From contig NZ_JBHRTR010000023.1 of the NCBI RefSeq assembly GCF_042646425.1, forward strand, positions 1-64,000: 64,000 nt of DNA, in the 5' to 3' direction. This DNA is from Marinibaculum pumilum (GTDB taxonomy: Bacteria; Pseudomonadota; Alphaproteobacteria; Ferrovibrionales; Ferrovibrionaceae). A model generated the notes under the pieces. The model ran no database searches and was not told the origin of the DNA. It saw only the letters and a program-made list of their open reading frames with translations. Position numbers and translations under genes: made by a program. This document shows, in pieces, positions 1 to 6,889 of the stretch; position 1 is the first letter of the stretch; every line of letters begins with the position of its first letter.

Positions 1-116
1 AGCTGTTGGGTGTGGGAAACCGATACGGTAACGCCTCGCCCGTCGCGCCTGCATAGGATCTTGACCCGAGAACCCATTCCGCTAGCGGATCAGAGGCCGC
101 AAAGCTGGCGGAATGG

Positions 117-137
117 ATCCCGGATCAAGTCCGGGAT
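117..137. repeat. Palindromic intergenic repeat
   Basis: Arms ATCCCGGA and TCCGGGAT flank a 5-base centre. The wording resembles short palindromic intergenic elements I know from alphaproteobacterial genomes. It occurs once in this window, so its repeated nature is inferred. Confidence 0.45.
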
Positions 138-257
138 GACGGCCGTGGTCACGTCACCGCTTCTACCCAAGTGGAGACAGCTCCTGATGTGAGCATCCTG
201 CGTCTGCTGGGATGCAGACAGGATTCTAGATCTGTTTGAAATCGATCAACCTATTGC

Positions 258-281
258 CGCTCGGATGCTTCCCTCCGAGCG
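258..281 (-). terminator. Candidate terminator after fliP
   Basis: An 8-bp perfect stem (CGCTCGGA/TCCGAGCG) with an 8-base loop begins about 30 bases past the fliP stop on the minus strand. There is no clear T-run, so intrinsic termination is uncertain. Confidence 0.4.
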
Positions 282-311
282 CAGGTCGAACCGGCGTCCG
301 GCGCGCCGCGC

Positions 312-1070
312 TCAGTTGGCAAAGCTCTGCACCAGGGAGCCGGCGACCAGGTTCCAGCCGTCCACCAGCACGAAGAAGACGACCTTGAAGGGCAGGGCGA
401 TGATGACCGGCGGCAGCATCATCATGCCCATCGACATCAGCACCGACGCCACCACCATGTCGATCACCAGGAACGGCACGAAAATCAGGAAGCCGATCTC
501 GAAGGCGCGGCGCAGCTCGCTGATCATGAAGGCGGGCATCAGGACGCGCAGCGGCAGTTCGTCGGTCGAGGCGAGGTTCACGGTGCCGGCCATGTCGGCG
601 AAAGTGCGCAGGTCCTCGGCGCGGACATGGCGCAGCATGAAGGCGCGGAACGGCCCGACGATGCGCTCGATCGCCTGCTCCTCGGTGATCTGCTCCTCGA
701 TCAGCGGGGCGATGCCCTCGTCATAGGCCTGCTGGGCCGTCGGCTCCATGATGAAGAAGGTCAGGAACAGCGCCAGACTGATCATCACGATGTTCGGCGG
801 CGTCGACTGCACGCCCAGCGCGTTCCGCAGCAGCGACAGCACGACGATGATTCGGGTGAAGCTGGTCGCGACGATCAGGATCGAGGGCGCCAGCGACAGC
901 ACGGTGAGCAGCGCCAGCAGCTGCAGGACGCGGCCCGTCAGGGTGGCGTCCTGGCCCAGGTCGACGCTGAGGGTCTGTGCCGCCGCCGGCTGCAGGAGCA
1001 GCAGCAGGGAGAGCCCGCCGGTGAGCAGCGGCAGCGCGGCGGCCAGGATCAGCCGCTTCCGCGAACGCAT
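312..1070 (-). CDS. fliP: Flagellar export gate protein FliP
   Basis: FliP is an integral membrane subunit of the flagellar type III export gate, where it assembles with FliQ and FliR. The 252-residue product has the usual length and layout: a cleavable signal peptide (about residues 1-32, ending AAA-Q), hydrophobic segments with the family motif SFTRIIVVLSLLRNALG, a periplasmic middle, and a C-terminal membrane part (FEIGFLIFVPFLVIDMVVAS). The start at 1070 places the signal peptide at the N-terminus; the open frame continues upstream only into low-complexity sequence. It follows fliO by 58 bases in a minus-strand operon divergent from flgB. Confidence 0.97.
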   Translation of the reverse strand: MRSRKRLILAAALPLLTGGLSLLLLLQPAAAQTLSVDLGQDATLTGRVLQLLALLTVLSLAPSILIVATSFTRIIVVLSLLRNALGVQSTPPNIVMISLALFLTFFIMEPTAQQAYDEGIAPLIEEQITEEQAIERIVGPFRAFMLRHVRAEDLRTFADMAGTVNLASTDELPLRVLMPAFMISELRRAFEIGFLIFVPFLVIDMVVASVLMSMGMMMLPPVIIALPFKVVFFVLVDGWNLVAGSLVQSFAN

Positions 1071-1128
1071 GGCGCCCCGCGTCCGATCAGCACCCTCGCG
1101 CCGCATCCGCCCCGTCACCCATCGTTGG

Positions 1129-1635
1129 TCATGTCCCCATGTTCCGCCGGTCCCGGCCTTCGGCATCGACCATTTCGTCGCCGGCCGTTGCCGGCGGCGC
1201 GTCCGGCCCATCCTCGCGATCGGGCCCGTCTCCGACACCGGAGCCTTCCGGCGCGTCGTGCGAAGGGCGCCCGGCCGGTGGCCTTGCGCCGCGCAGGTGG
1301 CGCAGCAGGTCGAGGACCGTCGCCGGAACGGGCCTCGCTGCATCCTGCGGCGCGGCGCGGTCGGTGGCGGCGCCCCGCGGCGACACATTCAGAAGGGTTT
1401 CGCTCTGCTGGCCCAGAAGCACAAGATATTCCTGCTCGTCATGGCGCAGCAGAACCAGCCGGCGGCGGGCATCCAGCGGGATGAACTCCTCGATGCCGAG
1501 CCGCCGGTGGCGCTTCGCGCCGCCCGGCAGGCCGCGTTCGTTCAGGGAACGGTAGGCCCGGGCCGCGAGGAAAATCAGGCCGAGGACCGCCAGCAGTCCC
1601 AGGACATAGCGCAGTCCGTCCTCGAGGCCGATCAC
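1129..1635 (-). CDS. fliO: Flagellar biosynthesis protein FliO
   Basis: FliO is a small membrane protein that helps assemble the FliP ring of the flagellar export gate. The 168-residue product has one N-terminal transmembrane helix (about residues 8-27) and then the cytoplasmic FliO core around RRLGIEEFIPLDARRRLVLLRHDEQEYLVLLG. The C-terminal half is Pro/Gly/Asp-rich and likely disordered, making the protein somewhat long for a FliO. Its ATG overlaps the stop of the upstream gene by 4 bases, so the two are probably translationally coupled. Position just before fliP supports the call. Confidence 0.9.
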   Translation of the reverse strand: MIGLEDGLRYVLGLLAVLGLIFLAARAYRSLNERGLPGGAKRHRRLGIEEFIPLDARRRLVLLRHDEQEYLVLLGQQSETLLNVSPRGAATDRAAPQDAARPVPATVLDLLRHLRGARPPAGRPSHDAPEGSGVGDGPDREDGPDAPPATAGDEMVDAEGRDRRNMGT

Positions 1636-2048
1636 CGCCTGCCTTGCCCCGGAGGGCTGTTGGGAGGGCTGCTGGCACCGGCCTGGTCGAGGGCGCGGTC
1701 AAGCTCCGACCGGCGGCTGCGCAGCCGTTCCTCCACCGCATCCAGTTCACGCATCACGCGCTCCAGGCGCGGCAGCAGCGGCTGGGCCTCTGCCCGCGGC
1801 AGCTGCGGCAGCAGCCCGACGATGCGTTCGGCGCGACGCGCCAGGGGCTTCATGTCGGGACAATGCAGGGGATTGCCGCCATCGAGGTCCCGGCGGATGC
1901 GGCCGATCAGGAGGATCAGCTCGCCAAGATCGGCATCCAGCGCGGCGCTGCGGCCATCCGCCGGAACCGTGCCCTGCCCGGTGGCGGGATTGTCTTCCGG
2001 CCCTTCGGGATAGTCCGGGGGCGGTGAGGGAGGTGAAATCCTGTTCAT
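1632..2048 (-). CDS. Uncharacterised protein of the fliO-fliP operon
   Basis: I do not recognise this 138-residue protein. Residues 1-35 are Pro/Gly-rich; about 40-125 form a charged helical region with regular Leu spacing, including LGELILLIGRIRRDLD and ERVMRELDAVEERLRSRRSELDRAL, which suggests a coiled coil; the tail is again Pro/Gly-rich. There is no signal peptide or membrane segment. It overlaps fliO by 4 bases and lies downstream of the FlhB-like paralogue, so a role in flagellar assembly is a guess from context only. A FliJ-like or other export-chaperone role is possible but no family motif supports it. Confidence 0.75.
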   Translation of the reverse strand: MNRISPPSPPPDYPEGPEDNPATGQGTVPADGRSAALDADLGELILLIGRIRRDLDGGNPLHCPDMKPLARRAERIVGLLPQLPRAEAQPLLPRLERVMRELDAVEERLRSRRSELDRALDQAGASSPPNSPPGQGRR

Positions 2049-2184
2049 GCCGGATGCGGTCCGTCAGCGGAACGAACCATGACCCGGCAAACCACCGGAC
2101 CGTGGCACATCGCCCAATAGGTAGCCGGATTCGACCGCTGCGTCACCTGTGCGGGGCATTCTGCAGGAAGCAGCGTCTGGGGGT

Positions 2185-2706
2185 TCACCACAGGTCCTTC
2201 TCCGGCTCTCCGGCGGCGCGGTCGGGTCCCGGCTGCGGCGGTGATGCCGGCCGGGACGAGGGCCCGGCCGCGGGTGCCGCCGCAGCGGGAGGTTCCCGGT
2301 TCTCCGCGCGGTAGACATAGGCAAGTATTTCCGCCACGGCGGCAAGCGCTTCCAGCGGAATCAGGGAATCCTCTTCGAACAGGGCCAGGATTTCGACCAG
2401 GTCCGCGTCCTCGCGCACCTTGACCCCGCTTGCGAACGCGGCATGCAGGATCTGTTCCGCGACGGCGCCACTGCCTGTGGCGGTGATCCGCGGCCGCTCA
2501 TCGCCTTTATCGGGGCGGTACTCCAGGGCCACGGCCTTGGCGCGTCCGGTGCGGGAGGGCTTCCCCCCGTGCCAGGACGCGTCCTGCTGACGCGCATCGA
2601 CCGGCGCGCTCGGCGCCGGCAGCGCGGCAGGCGCGCCGGTCGACGGTGGCGCCGGCGATGGTCTGTTCCGGGAGGCGCCTGGGGGGCTCCCTGGGCGAAA
2701 GGCCAT
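2185..2706 (-). CDS. FlhB C-terminal-domain paralogue (export-switch-like)
   Basis: The 173-residue product has a Pro/Ala-rich N-terminal half and then, at about residues 56-135, a stand-alone copy of the FlhB/YscU cytoplasmic C-domain. KAVALEY and the following GVKVREDADLVEIL and AVAEILAYVYR segments line up with the C-domain of the FlhB encoded at 5771. The NPTH autocleavage motif is absent (GRAK stands in that place), so it should not self-cleave. No transmembrane segment is present. FlhX-type proteins of this kind can partly substitute for the FlhB C-fragment in some bacteria; that role here is inferred. The frame is open to 2787, but the ATG at 2706 has a GGAAACGAG ribosome site and leaves room for a promoter. 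Confidence 0.85.
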   Translation of the reverse strand: MAFRPGSPPGASRNRPSPAPPSTGAPAALPAPSAPVDARQQDASWHGGKPSRTGRAKAVALEYRPDKGDERPRITATGSGAVAEQILHAAFASGVKVREDADLVEILALFEEDSLIPLEALAAVAEILAYVYRAENREPPAAAAPAAGPSSRPASPPQPGPDRAAGEPEKDLW

Positions 2707-2748
2707 GATCTCGCTCGTTTCCGGTCTCTGTGCCGGCCATCGGCCGAA

Positions 2749-2766
2749 TTGGACAAAGTCTTGCAT
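2749..2766 (+). promoter_or_regulatory. Possible sigma-54 promoter before flgB
   Basis: The sequence TTGGAC-N6-TTGCAT has the GG and GC doublets exactly 10 bases apart, as sigma-54 -24/-12 elements require, though the CAC part of the consensus is not matched. It lies about 180 bases upstream of flgB and overlaps an inverted repeat (CTTGCAT/ATGCAAG, 2760..2783). Sigma-54 control of rod genes is established in some alphaproteobacteria; use here is inferred. Confidence 0.35.
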
Positions 2767-2948
2767 AGCAAGCATCATGCAAGCCACGGGTGGACGAAAT
2801 TGCCGGCCCCCGACGCGGCGCCGATGCGTGCGGATGCGCCCTTGCGTCGCGGGCGATTGACCGGCCCGCTGCCGGCGGCCATTTCCCCGCCGGGCGACCT
2901 GAGCATCCCGGGCGGCCCGATGGCCCCGTAACCTGACACGGACCTGAG

Positions 2949-3353
2949 ATGGACCTCAAAGACATACCGGTATTCGGCGCGATCGGCCGCAAGCTGGGCT
3001 GGCTCAACCAGCGTCAGGCGGTGCTGGCCGAGAACGTCGCGAATGCCAACACGCCGGGCTATCGCTCCGTCGACCTGAAGAAGCTCGACTTCAAGGAACT
3101 CATGCGGGGCGAGACGACACGCATCGGCGTCGCGAAGACCGACGACCAGCATGTCACCGGGACCGTCCAGAAGGGCAATGGCGGCCTTGGCGCACGGGTC
3201 AGGGACACGGAGATCCTGCCCAGCGGCAATTCCGTGAACCTGGAAGCCGAGATGGTGAAGGTTGCCGAGACCCAGATCGCCTATCAGGCGGTGACCGGCC
3301 TGTACCGGAAGCAGATCGGCCTGCTCAAGATCGCCCTCGGCAAGGGACGCTGA
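2949..3353 (+). CDS. flgB: Flagellar basal-body rod protein FlgB
   Basis: FlgB is a proximal rod subunit exported through the flagellar type III apparatus. The 134-residue product carries the N-terminal rod signature LAENVANANTPGYRSVDL (about residues 27-44) and the C-terminal EAEMVKVAETQIAYQAVTGLYRKQI segment, which forms the coiled helix pair shared by rod and hook proteins. Length is typical. It heads the plus-strand flagellar run and is divergent from the flhB-paralogue/fliO/fliP operon. Unusually, flgC does not follow immediately but after 258 bases. Confidence 0.97.
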   Translation: MDLKDIPVFGAIGRKLGWLNQRQAVLAENVANANTPGYRSVDLKKLDFKELMRGETTRIGVAKTDDQHVTGTVQKGNGGLGARVRDTEILPSGNSVNLEAEMVKVAETQIAYQAVTGLYRKQIGLLKIALGKGR

Positions 3354-3400
3354 GGAGGGCGCCTGCGCGGTTCGCCGCGCACCCCGTTCGCGGCGGCCAT

Positions 3401-3426
3401 GCAACCGGTAATGGTTAACCGGTTGC
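3401..3426. promoter_or_regulatory. Perfect inverted repeat between flgB and flgC
   Basis: Arms GCAACCGGT and ACCGGTTGC (9 bp each) flank an 8-base centre containing TTA. It lies 47 bases after the flgB stop and 185 before flgC. No T-run follows, so an operator or attenuating hairpin is as likely as a terminator. Confidence 0.5.
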
Positions 3427-3611
3427 GCCTGCGGAAACAAAAGCCCGGTGCCGCGACAGAAGCGACGATCCAGCGTGAACATTGGCCGCGGCGAGGGCTC
3501 TTTTTCCTGCCGTCCGGTATTTCGTGATTTGCCTTTCCGGCGACCTGCGGCTAAGTCAGAGCGAGTGTCCGACACCTGTGGGTTGTCGGCCAGATTGGGT
3601 TGAAGCGGGCC

Positions 3612-4019
3612 ATGGATCTTACCAAAGCGATGTTCATCTCGGCCGCCGGCATGCGGGTGCAGGGCGCGCGCATGAAGGTGATTTCCGAGAACCTGGCGAA
3701 CGCGGACTCGATCTCCACCGTTCCGGGCGGCGATCCCTACCGGCGGAAGGTGATCAGCTTCGCCAACGAACTCGACGCCAAGCTGGACACCAACATTGTC
3801 AGGGTGAAGCGGATCACCACCGACAATACGCCGTTCGACCTCGAGTTCGATCCGGGCAACCCGGCGGCGAACCAGCAAGGTTATGTTAAGCTTCCGAACG
3901 TAAATTCCCTTATCGAGGTCAGCGACATGCGCGAGGCGCAGAAGACCTTCGAAGCCAACCTGACCGTCATCGAATCCGTCAAGGCGATGATGGCGCGGAC
4001 GATTGACCTTCTGCGATAG
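3612..4019 (+). CDS. flgC: Flagellar basal-body rod protein FlgC
   Basis: FlgC is a proximal rod subunit of the flagellar basal body. The 135-residue product begins MDLTKAMFISAAGMRVQ, has the rod signature ISENLANADS (about residues 24-33), and ends with the helical SDMREAQKTFEANLTVIESVKAMMARTIDLLR segment typical of the family. I chose the ATG at 3612, preceded by GAAGCGGG, over a TTG 12 bases upstream. It is followed 51 bases later by fliE, as in most flgBC-fliE clusters. Confidence 0.97.
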   Translation: MDLTKAMFISAAGMRVQGARMKVISENLANADSISTVPGGDPYRRKVISFANELDAKLDTNIVRVKRITTDNTPFDLEFDPGNPAANQQGYVKLPNVNSLIEVSDMREAQKTFEANLTVIESVKAMMARTIDLLR

Positions 4020-4070
4020 GGTGCCGTTGGCGGTACGGCGGCCTTCCGCAAGATGTGATGGGTTTCAGCC

Positions 4071-4388
4071 ATGGTCGATGTGAGAGCGGCGACGCAGGCC
4101 TACAACGCACTGGGCCAGGTGACGAATGGTGCAGGTGGCGGCGGGCTGGACCGGGCCGCGCAGGATCCGGCGACCAGCTTCTCCGAACTCGTGACACGGG
4201 CGATCTCCGACACCGCCAGCGCCGTGAAGCAGAGCGAGCGGGGCACCGTCGACGTGGTGACCGGCAAGGCCGAGGTCGCTGATGTGGTCACCGCCGTGAA
4301 CAACGCCGAACTGGCGCTTGATACCGTGGTTGCGGTCCGCGACAAGATCATCTCGGCCTATCAGGAAATCCTGCGGATGCCGATCTGA
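4071..4388 (+). CDS. fliE: Flagellar hook-basal body protein FliE
   Basis: FliE joins the MS ring to the rod and is among the first export substrates. The 105-residue product has the usual size. The C-terminal half matches the family: DVVTAVNNAELALDTVVAVRDKIISAYQEILRMPI, a helix that packs against rod proteins, ending with the near-invariant RMPI. The N-terminus is Gly/Ala-rich and variable, as expected. It sits between flgC and fliQ in the same orientation. Confidence 0.95.
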   Translation: MVDVRAATQAYNALGQVTNGAGGGGLDRAAQDPATSFSELVTRAISDTASAVKQSERGTVDVVTGKAEVADVVTAVNNAELALDTVVAVRDKIISAYQEILRMPI

Positions 4389-4448
4389 TCCCGGCGGGCG
4401 CGGATCCGGTTCCGGGCCGCACCTGCGCGGCTTTGCTTTCCTGACCTT

Positions 4449-4467
4449 GCGGGATGCCTGATCCCGC
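4449..4467. other. Hairpin between fliE and fliQ
   Basis: A perfect 7-bp stem (GCGGGAT/ATCCCGC) with a 5-base loop lies in the 182-base gap after fliE. No T-run follows. It could attenuate, or stabilise the 3' end of the upstream message. Confidence 0.35.
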
Positions 4468-4570
4468 GGAATCTGCCATCCTGTATTGGTGACGGTATCG
4501 GCATGTCCGCCTTGCGCGGCGAGGGGCCGGATGGCGCCGGCTGCCGCGAGGATGCGGCACGGAGGCAGGA

Positions 4571-4837
4571 ATGGATACGGCTGACGTTCTCGACATCGCC
4601 AATGACGCGATCTGGACCCTGCTGGCGGTGGCCGGCCCCAGCATGGCCGTGGCGACTGTCGTCGGCGTCCTGATTGCCCTGTTCCAGGCCCTGACCCAGA
4701 TCCAGGAGATGACGCTGACCTTCGTGCCGAAGATCGTCACGATCATGCTCAGCCTGCTGATCTTCCTGCCGTTCATGATGACGTCGATGATCGAGCTGAT
4801 GCAGCGCATGATGGCGCGCGTCGTGGGGCTGTCCTAG
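4571..4837 (+). CDS. fliQ: Flagellar export gate protein FliQ
   Basis: FliQ is the small two-helix subunit of the flagellar export gate. The 88-residue product has the expected two membrane segments (about 15-37 and 50-75) with the family motifs PSMAVATVVGVLIALFQALTQIQEMTLTFVPKI and MLSLLIFLPFMMTSMIELMQRMM. Length is typical. The ATG at 4571 follows a GGAGGCAGGA ribosome site. fliR starts 91 bases downstream. Confidence 0.97.
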   Translation: MDTADVLDIANDAIWTLLAVAGPSMAVATVVGVLIALFQALTQIQEMTLTFVPKIVTIMLSLLIFLPFMMTSMIELMQRMMARVVGLS

Positions 4838-4928
4838 GGGCGACGGCATGACAACCCGGCCCCGATCGACGGTGCAGCGGCGTGCCGGCATGCCGCCGGC
4901 AGGGCAAGGCTGAGCGGCGGGCCGGGCG

Positions 4929-5693
4929 ATGCTCGACGAAATCCTTCCGGGCGGCGTCTTCGCCTTCATGCTGGTCTTCATGCGGGTCGGCGGCGCGCTG
5001 CTGCTGATGCCGGCGATCGGCGAGGTGTTCATCCCGGTCCGCATCCGCCTGTTCATCGCCTTCGGCATCTGCCTGGCCCTGACCCCGGTGGTCGGCCCGC
5101 AACTGCCGGCGCTGCCGGCGACGCCGCTGGAACTGTTCCTGCTGCTGGCGGTGGAAATCCTGGTCGGGGTGTTCCTGGGCGCGGTGGCGCGGATCCTGTT
5201 CGGCGCGATGAACACCGCGGGCACCATCATCGCCTACCAGACGGGACTCGGCTTCGCCCAGTTCTACGATCCGTCGCAGGGCACGCAGTCGGCGCTGGTG
5301 TCCAGCTTCCTGACGATGATCGGCCTGACCATCCTGTTCACCTCCGGCCTGCACTATGTCCTGCTGGAGGCGATCCGCGATTCCTACATCCTGTTCCCGG
5401 TGGGCCGGATGCCCGACCTTTCCGGCTTTGCCGAGATCGCCACCACGTTCGTCGCCGAGTCCTTTCGCATCGGCCTCCAGATCGCCGCCCCCTTCCTGGT
5501 CTATGGCCTGGTGTTCTATGCCGCGCTGGGGATCCTGACCCGGTTGATCCCGCGGATGCAGATCTTCTTCATCGCCCTGCCGATCCAGCTGGTGTCGGGC
5601 TTCGTGCTTCTGGCGGTGACGTTAACGATTGCTTTCGACTGGTTCCTCGACCATGTGCAGTCGAACATGGCGGAATTCCTGGTGACGCCGTGA
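4929..5693 (+). CDS. fliR: Flagellar export gate protein FliR
   Basis: FliR completes the FliPQR export gate. The 254-residue product is a multi-pass membrane protein of normal length with the signatures FMRVGGALLLMPAIGEVFIPVRIRL near the N-terminus, GFAQFYDPSQGTQSALVSSFL in the middle and AAPFLVYGLVFYAALGILTRLIPRMQIFFIALPIQL toward the C-terminus. It lies between fliQ and flhB, the canonical order. Confidence 0.97.
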   Translation: MLDEILPGGVFAFMLVFMRVGGALLLMPAIGEVFIPVRIRLFIAFGICLALTPVVGPQLPALPATPLELFLLLAVEILVGVFLGAVARILFGAMNTAGTIIAYQTGLGFAQFYDPSQGTQSALVSSFLTMIGLTILFTSGLHYVLLEAIRDSYILFPVGRMPDLSGFAEIATTFVAESFRIGLQIAAPFLVYGLVFYAALGILTRLIPRMQIFFIALPIQLVSGFVLLAVTLTIAFDWFLDHVQSNMAEFLVTP

Positions 5694-5770
5694 CGGCCGC
5701 GATGCAGCGGTGCCGCAGGCAGGGGCCGGTGGCCGGCCGCGATGGGAAACGCAAGGAAGGGTAGGGGCCG

Positions 5771-6889
5771 ATGGCCGACGATCCCGACTCGAAAACAGAA
5801 GAACCGACTGCCAAGCGCCTGCGCGAGGCGAAGCAGAAGGGCAATGTCGCCAAGTCCGAGGAGGTCGGCCACTGGTTCGTCCTGGCCGGTGCGACGGCGA
5901 TGATCGCGCTTCTGGCCACGCCGCTGGCCAACGGCATGATGGACATCTTCATCCCGTTCTTCGAACAGCCGCACCAGGTGGCGGTGACCGAGGACACGCT
6001 GATGCACCTCGCCATCGGCATCGGCGAGGATATCGCGATCATCGTGATCCCGATCTTCCTGGTGCTGATGATCGCCGGGATCGCCGGGCAGCTGTTCCAG
6101 AATTCGCCCACCTTCACGACCGAGAAGATCAAGCCGGAACTGAAGAAGATCTCGCCGCTGTCGGGGCTGAAGAAGATCTTCGCCCTTTCCAACGTGGTGG
6201 AGTTCCTGCGCAGTCTGGTGAAGCTGGCGGTCGTCGTCGTGCTGGTGCTGTTGGTGATCTGGCCGGATCGCGAGATCCTGCCGCTGATCGTCACCATGGA
6301 CCCGCTGATGATCACCCGCATGATCGCCAGCGAGACCCTTCTGCTGCTGGGCGCGATCCTGGCCGTGCTCGGCGTGATCGCCGCGGCCGACCTGTTCTAC
6401 CAGCGCTGGAAGCACGTCAAGGACCTCCGCATGACCAAGCAGGAGGTGAAGGACGAGCACAAGCAGGCCGAAGGCGATCCCCATGTGAAGGGCCGCCTGC
6501 GCAGCCTGCGGGCCGAACGTTCGCGCCAGCGGATGATGCAGGCGGTGCCCCGCGCGGACGTGGTGGTGACCAACCCGACCCACTATGCGGTGGCGCTGGA
6601 GTACGATTCCGAGAAGATGGGCGCGCCGGTGATGATCGCGAAGGGGGCGGACCTGGTCGCGAAGCGGATCCGCGACCTGGCGAAGGAGAACGACATTCCG
6701 GTCGTCAGCAATCCGCCGCTCGCACGGGCGCTCTACGCGATCGATATCGGGCGCGAGGTGCCGGAGGAACAGTACAAGGCGGTGGCCGAGGTCATCGGCT
6801 ATGTGCTGCGCCTCGACGGCGAGCTGCGCAGCGCCCGGCGCCGGCAGGAGCAGGAACGCACCGCCCGCCGCGGGAGCGGCGTCCATTGA
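5771..6889 (+). CDS. flhB: Flagellar export switch protein FlhB
   Basis: FlhB sets substrate specificity of flagellar export, switching from rod/hook to filament proteins after self-cleavage. The 372-residue product starts with the family motif KTEEPTAKRLREAKQKGNVAKSEEV, has about four membrane helices (residues 30-210), the linker MTKQEVKDEHKQAEGDP, and a cytoplasmic domain with an intact NPTH cleavage site at residues 268-271. The C-terminus is Arg-rich. Its stop overlaps an in-frame TTG of the downstream kinase gene. A second, non-cleavable C-domain copy is encoded at 2185..2706. Confidence 0.98.
   Translation: MADDPDSKTEEPTAKRLREAKQKGNVAKSEEVGHWFVLAGATAMIALLATPLANGMMDIFIPFFEQPHQVAVTEDTLMHLAIGIGEDIAIIVIPIFLVLMIAGIAGQLFQNSPTFTTEKIKPELKKISPLSGLKKIFALSNVVEFLRSLVKLAVVVVLVLLVIWPDREILPLIVTMDPLMITRMIASETLLLLGAILAVLGVIAAADLFYQRWKHVKDLRMTKQEVKDEHKQAEGDPHVKGRLRSLRAERSRQRMMQAVPRADVVVTNPTHYAVALEYDSEKMGAPVMIAKGADLVAKRIRDLAKENDIPVVSNPPLARALYAIDIGREVPEEQYKAVAEVIGYVLRLDGELRSARRRQEQERTARRGSGVH

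Larger units (their letters stand above)
1..311. other. Gene-free left edge with palindromes
   Basis: I see no convincing coding region here. The only open frame, about 60 codons near the left end, shows no recognisable protein features. The stretch holds three inverted repeats, listed separately or described here: an intergenic palindrome at 117..137, a hairpin at 195..224 (GTCTGC/GCAGAC core plus an outer 5-bp arm) and a hairpin at 258..281 just past the fliP stop. The first could belong to a gene left of the window. Confidence 0.6.

Noticed and set aside
1..311. A tRNA or small RNA gene at the left edge
   Set aside because: Hairpins are present but no cloverleaf, T-loop sequence or CCA end could be found.
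5710..6885. Extension of the kinase gene upstream through flhB
   Set aside because: The frame is open back to 5710 but overlaps flhB entirely and the extra sequence is only a shadow of flhB; a start at 6886 or 7042 is more sensible.
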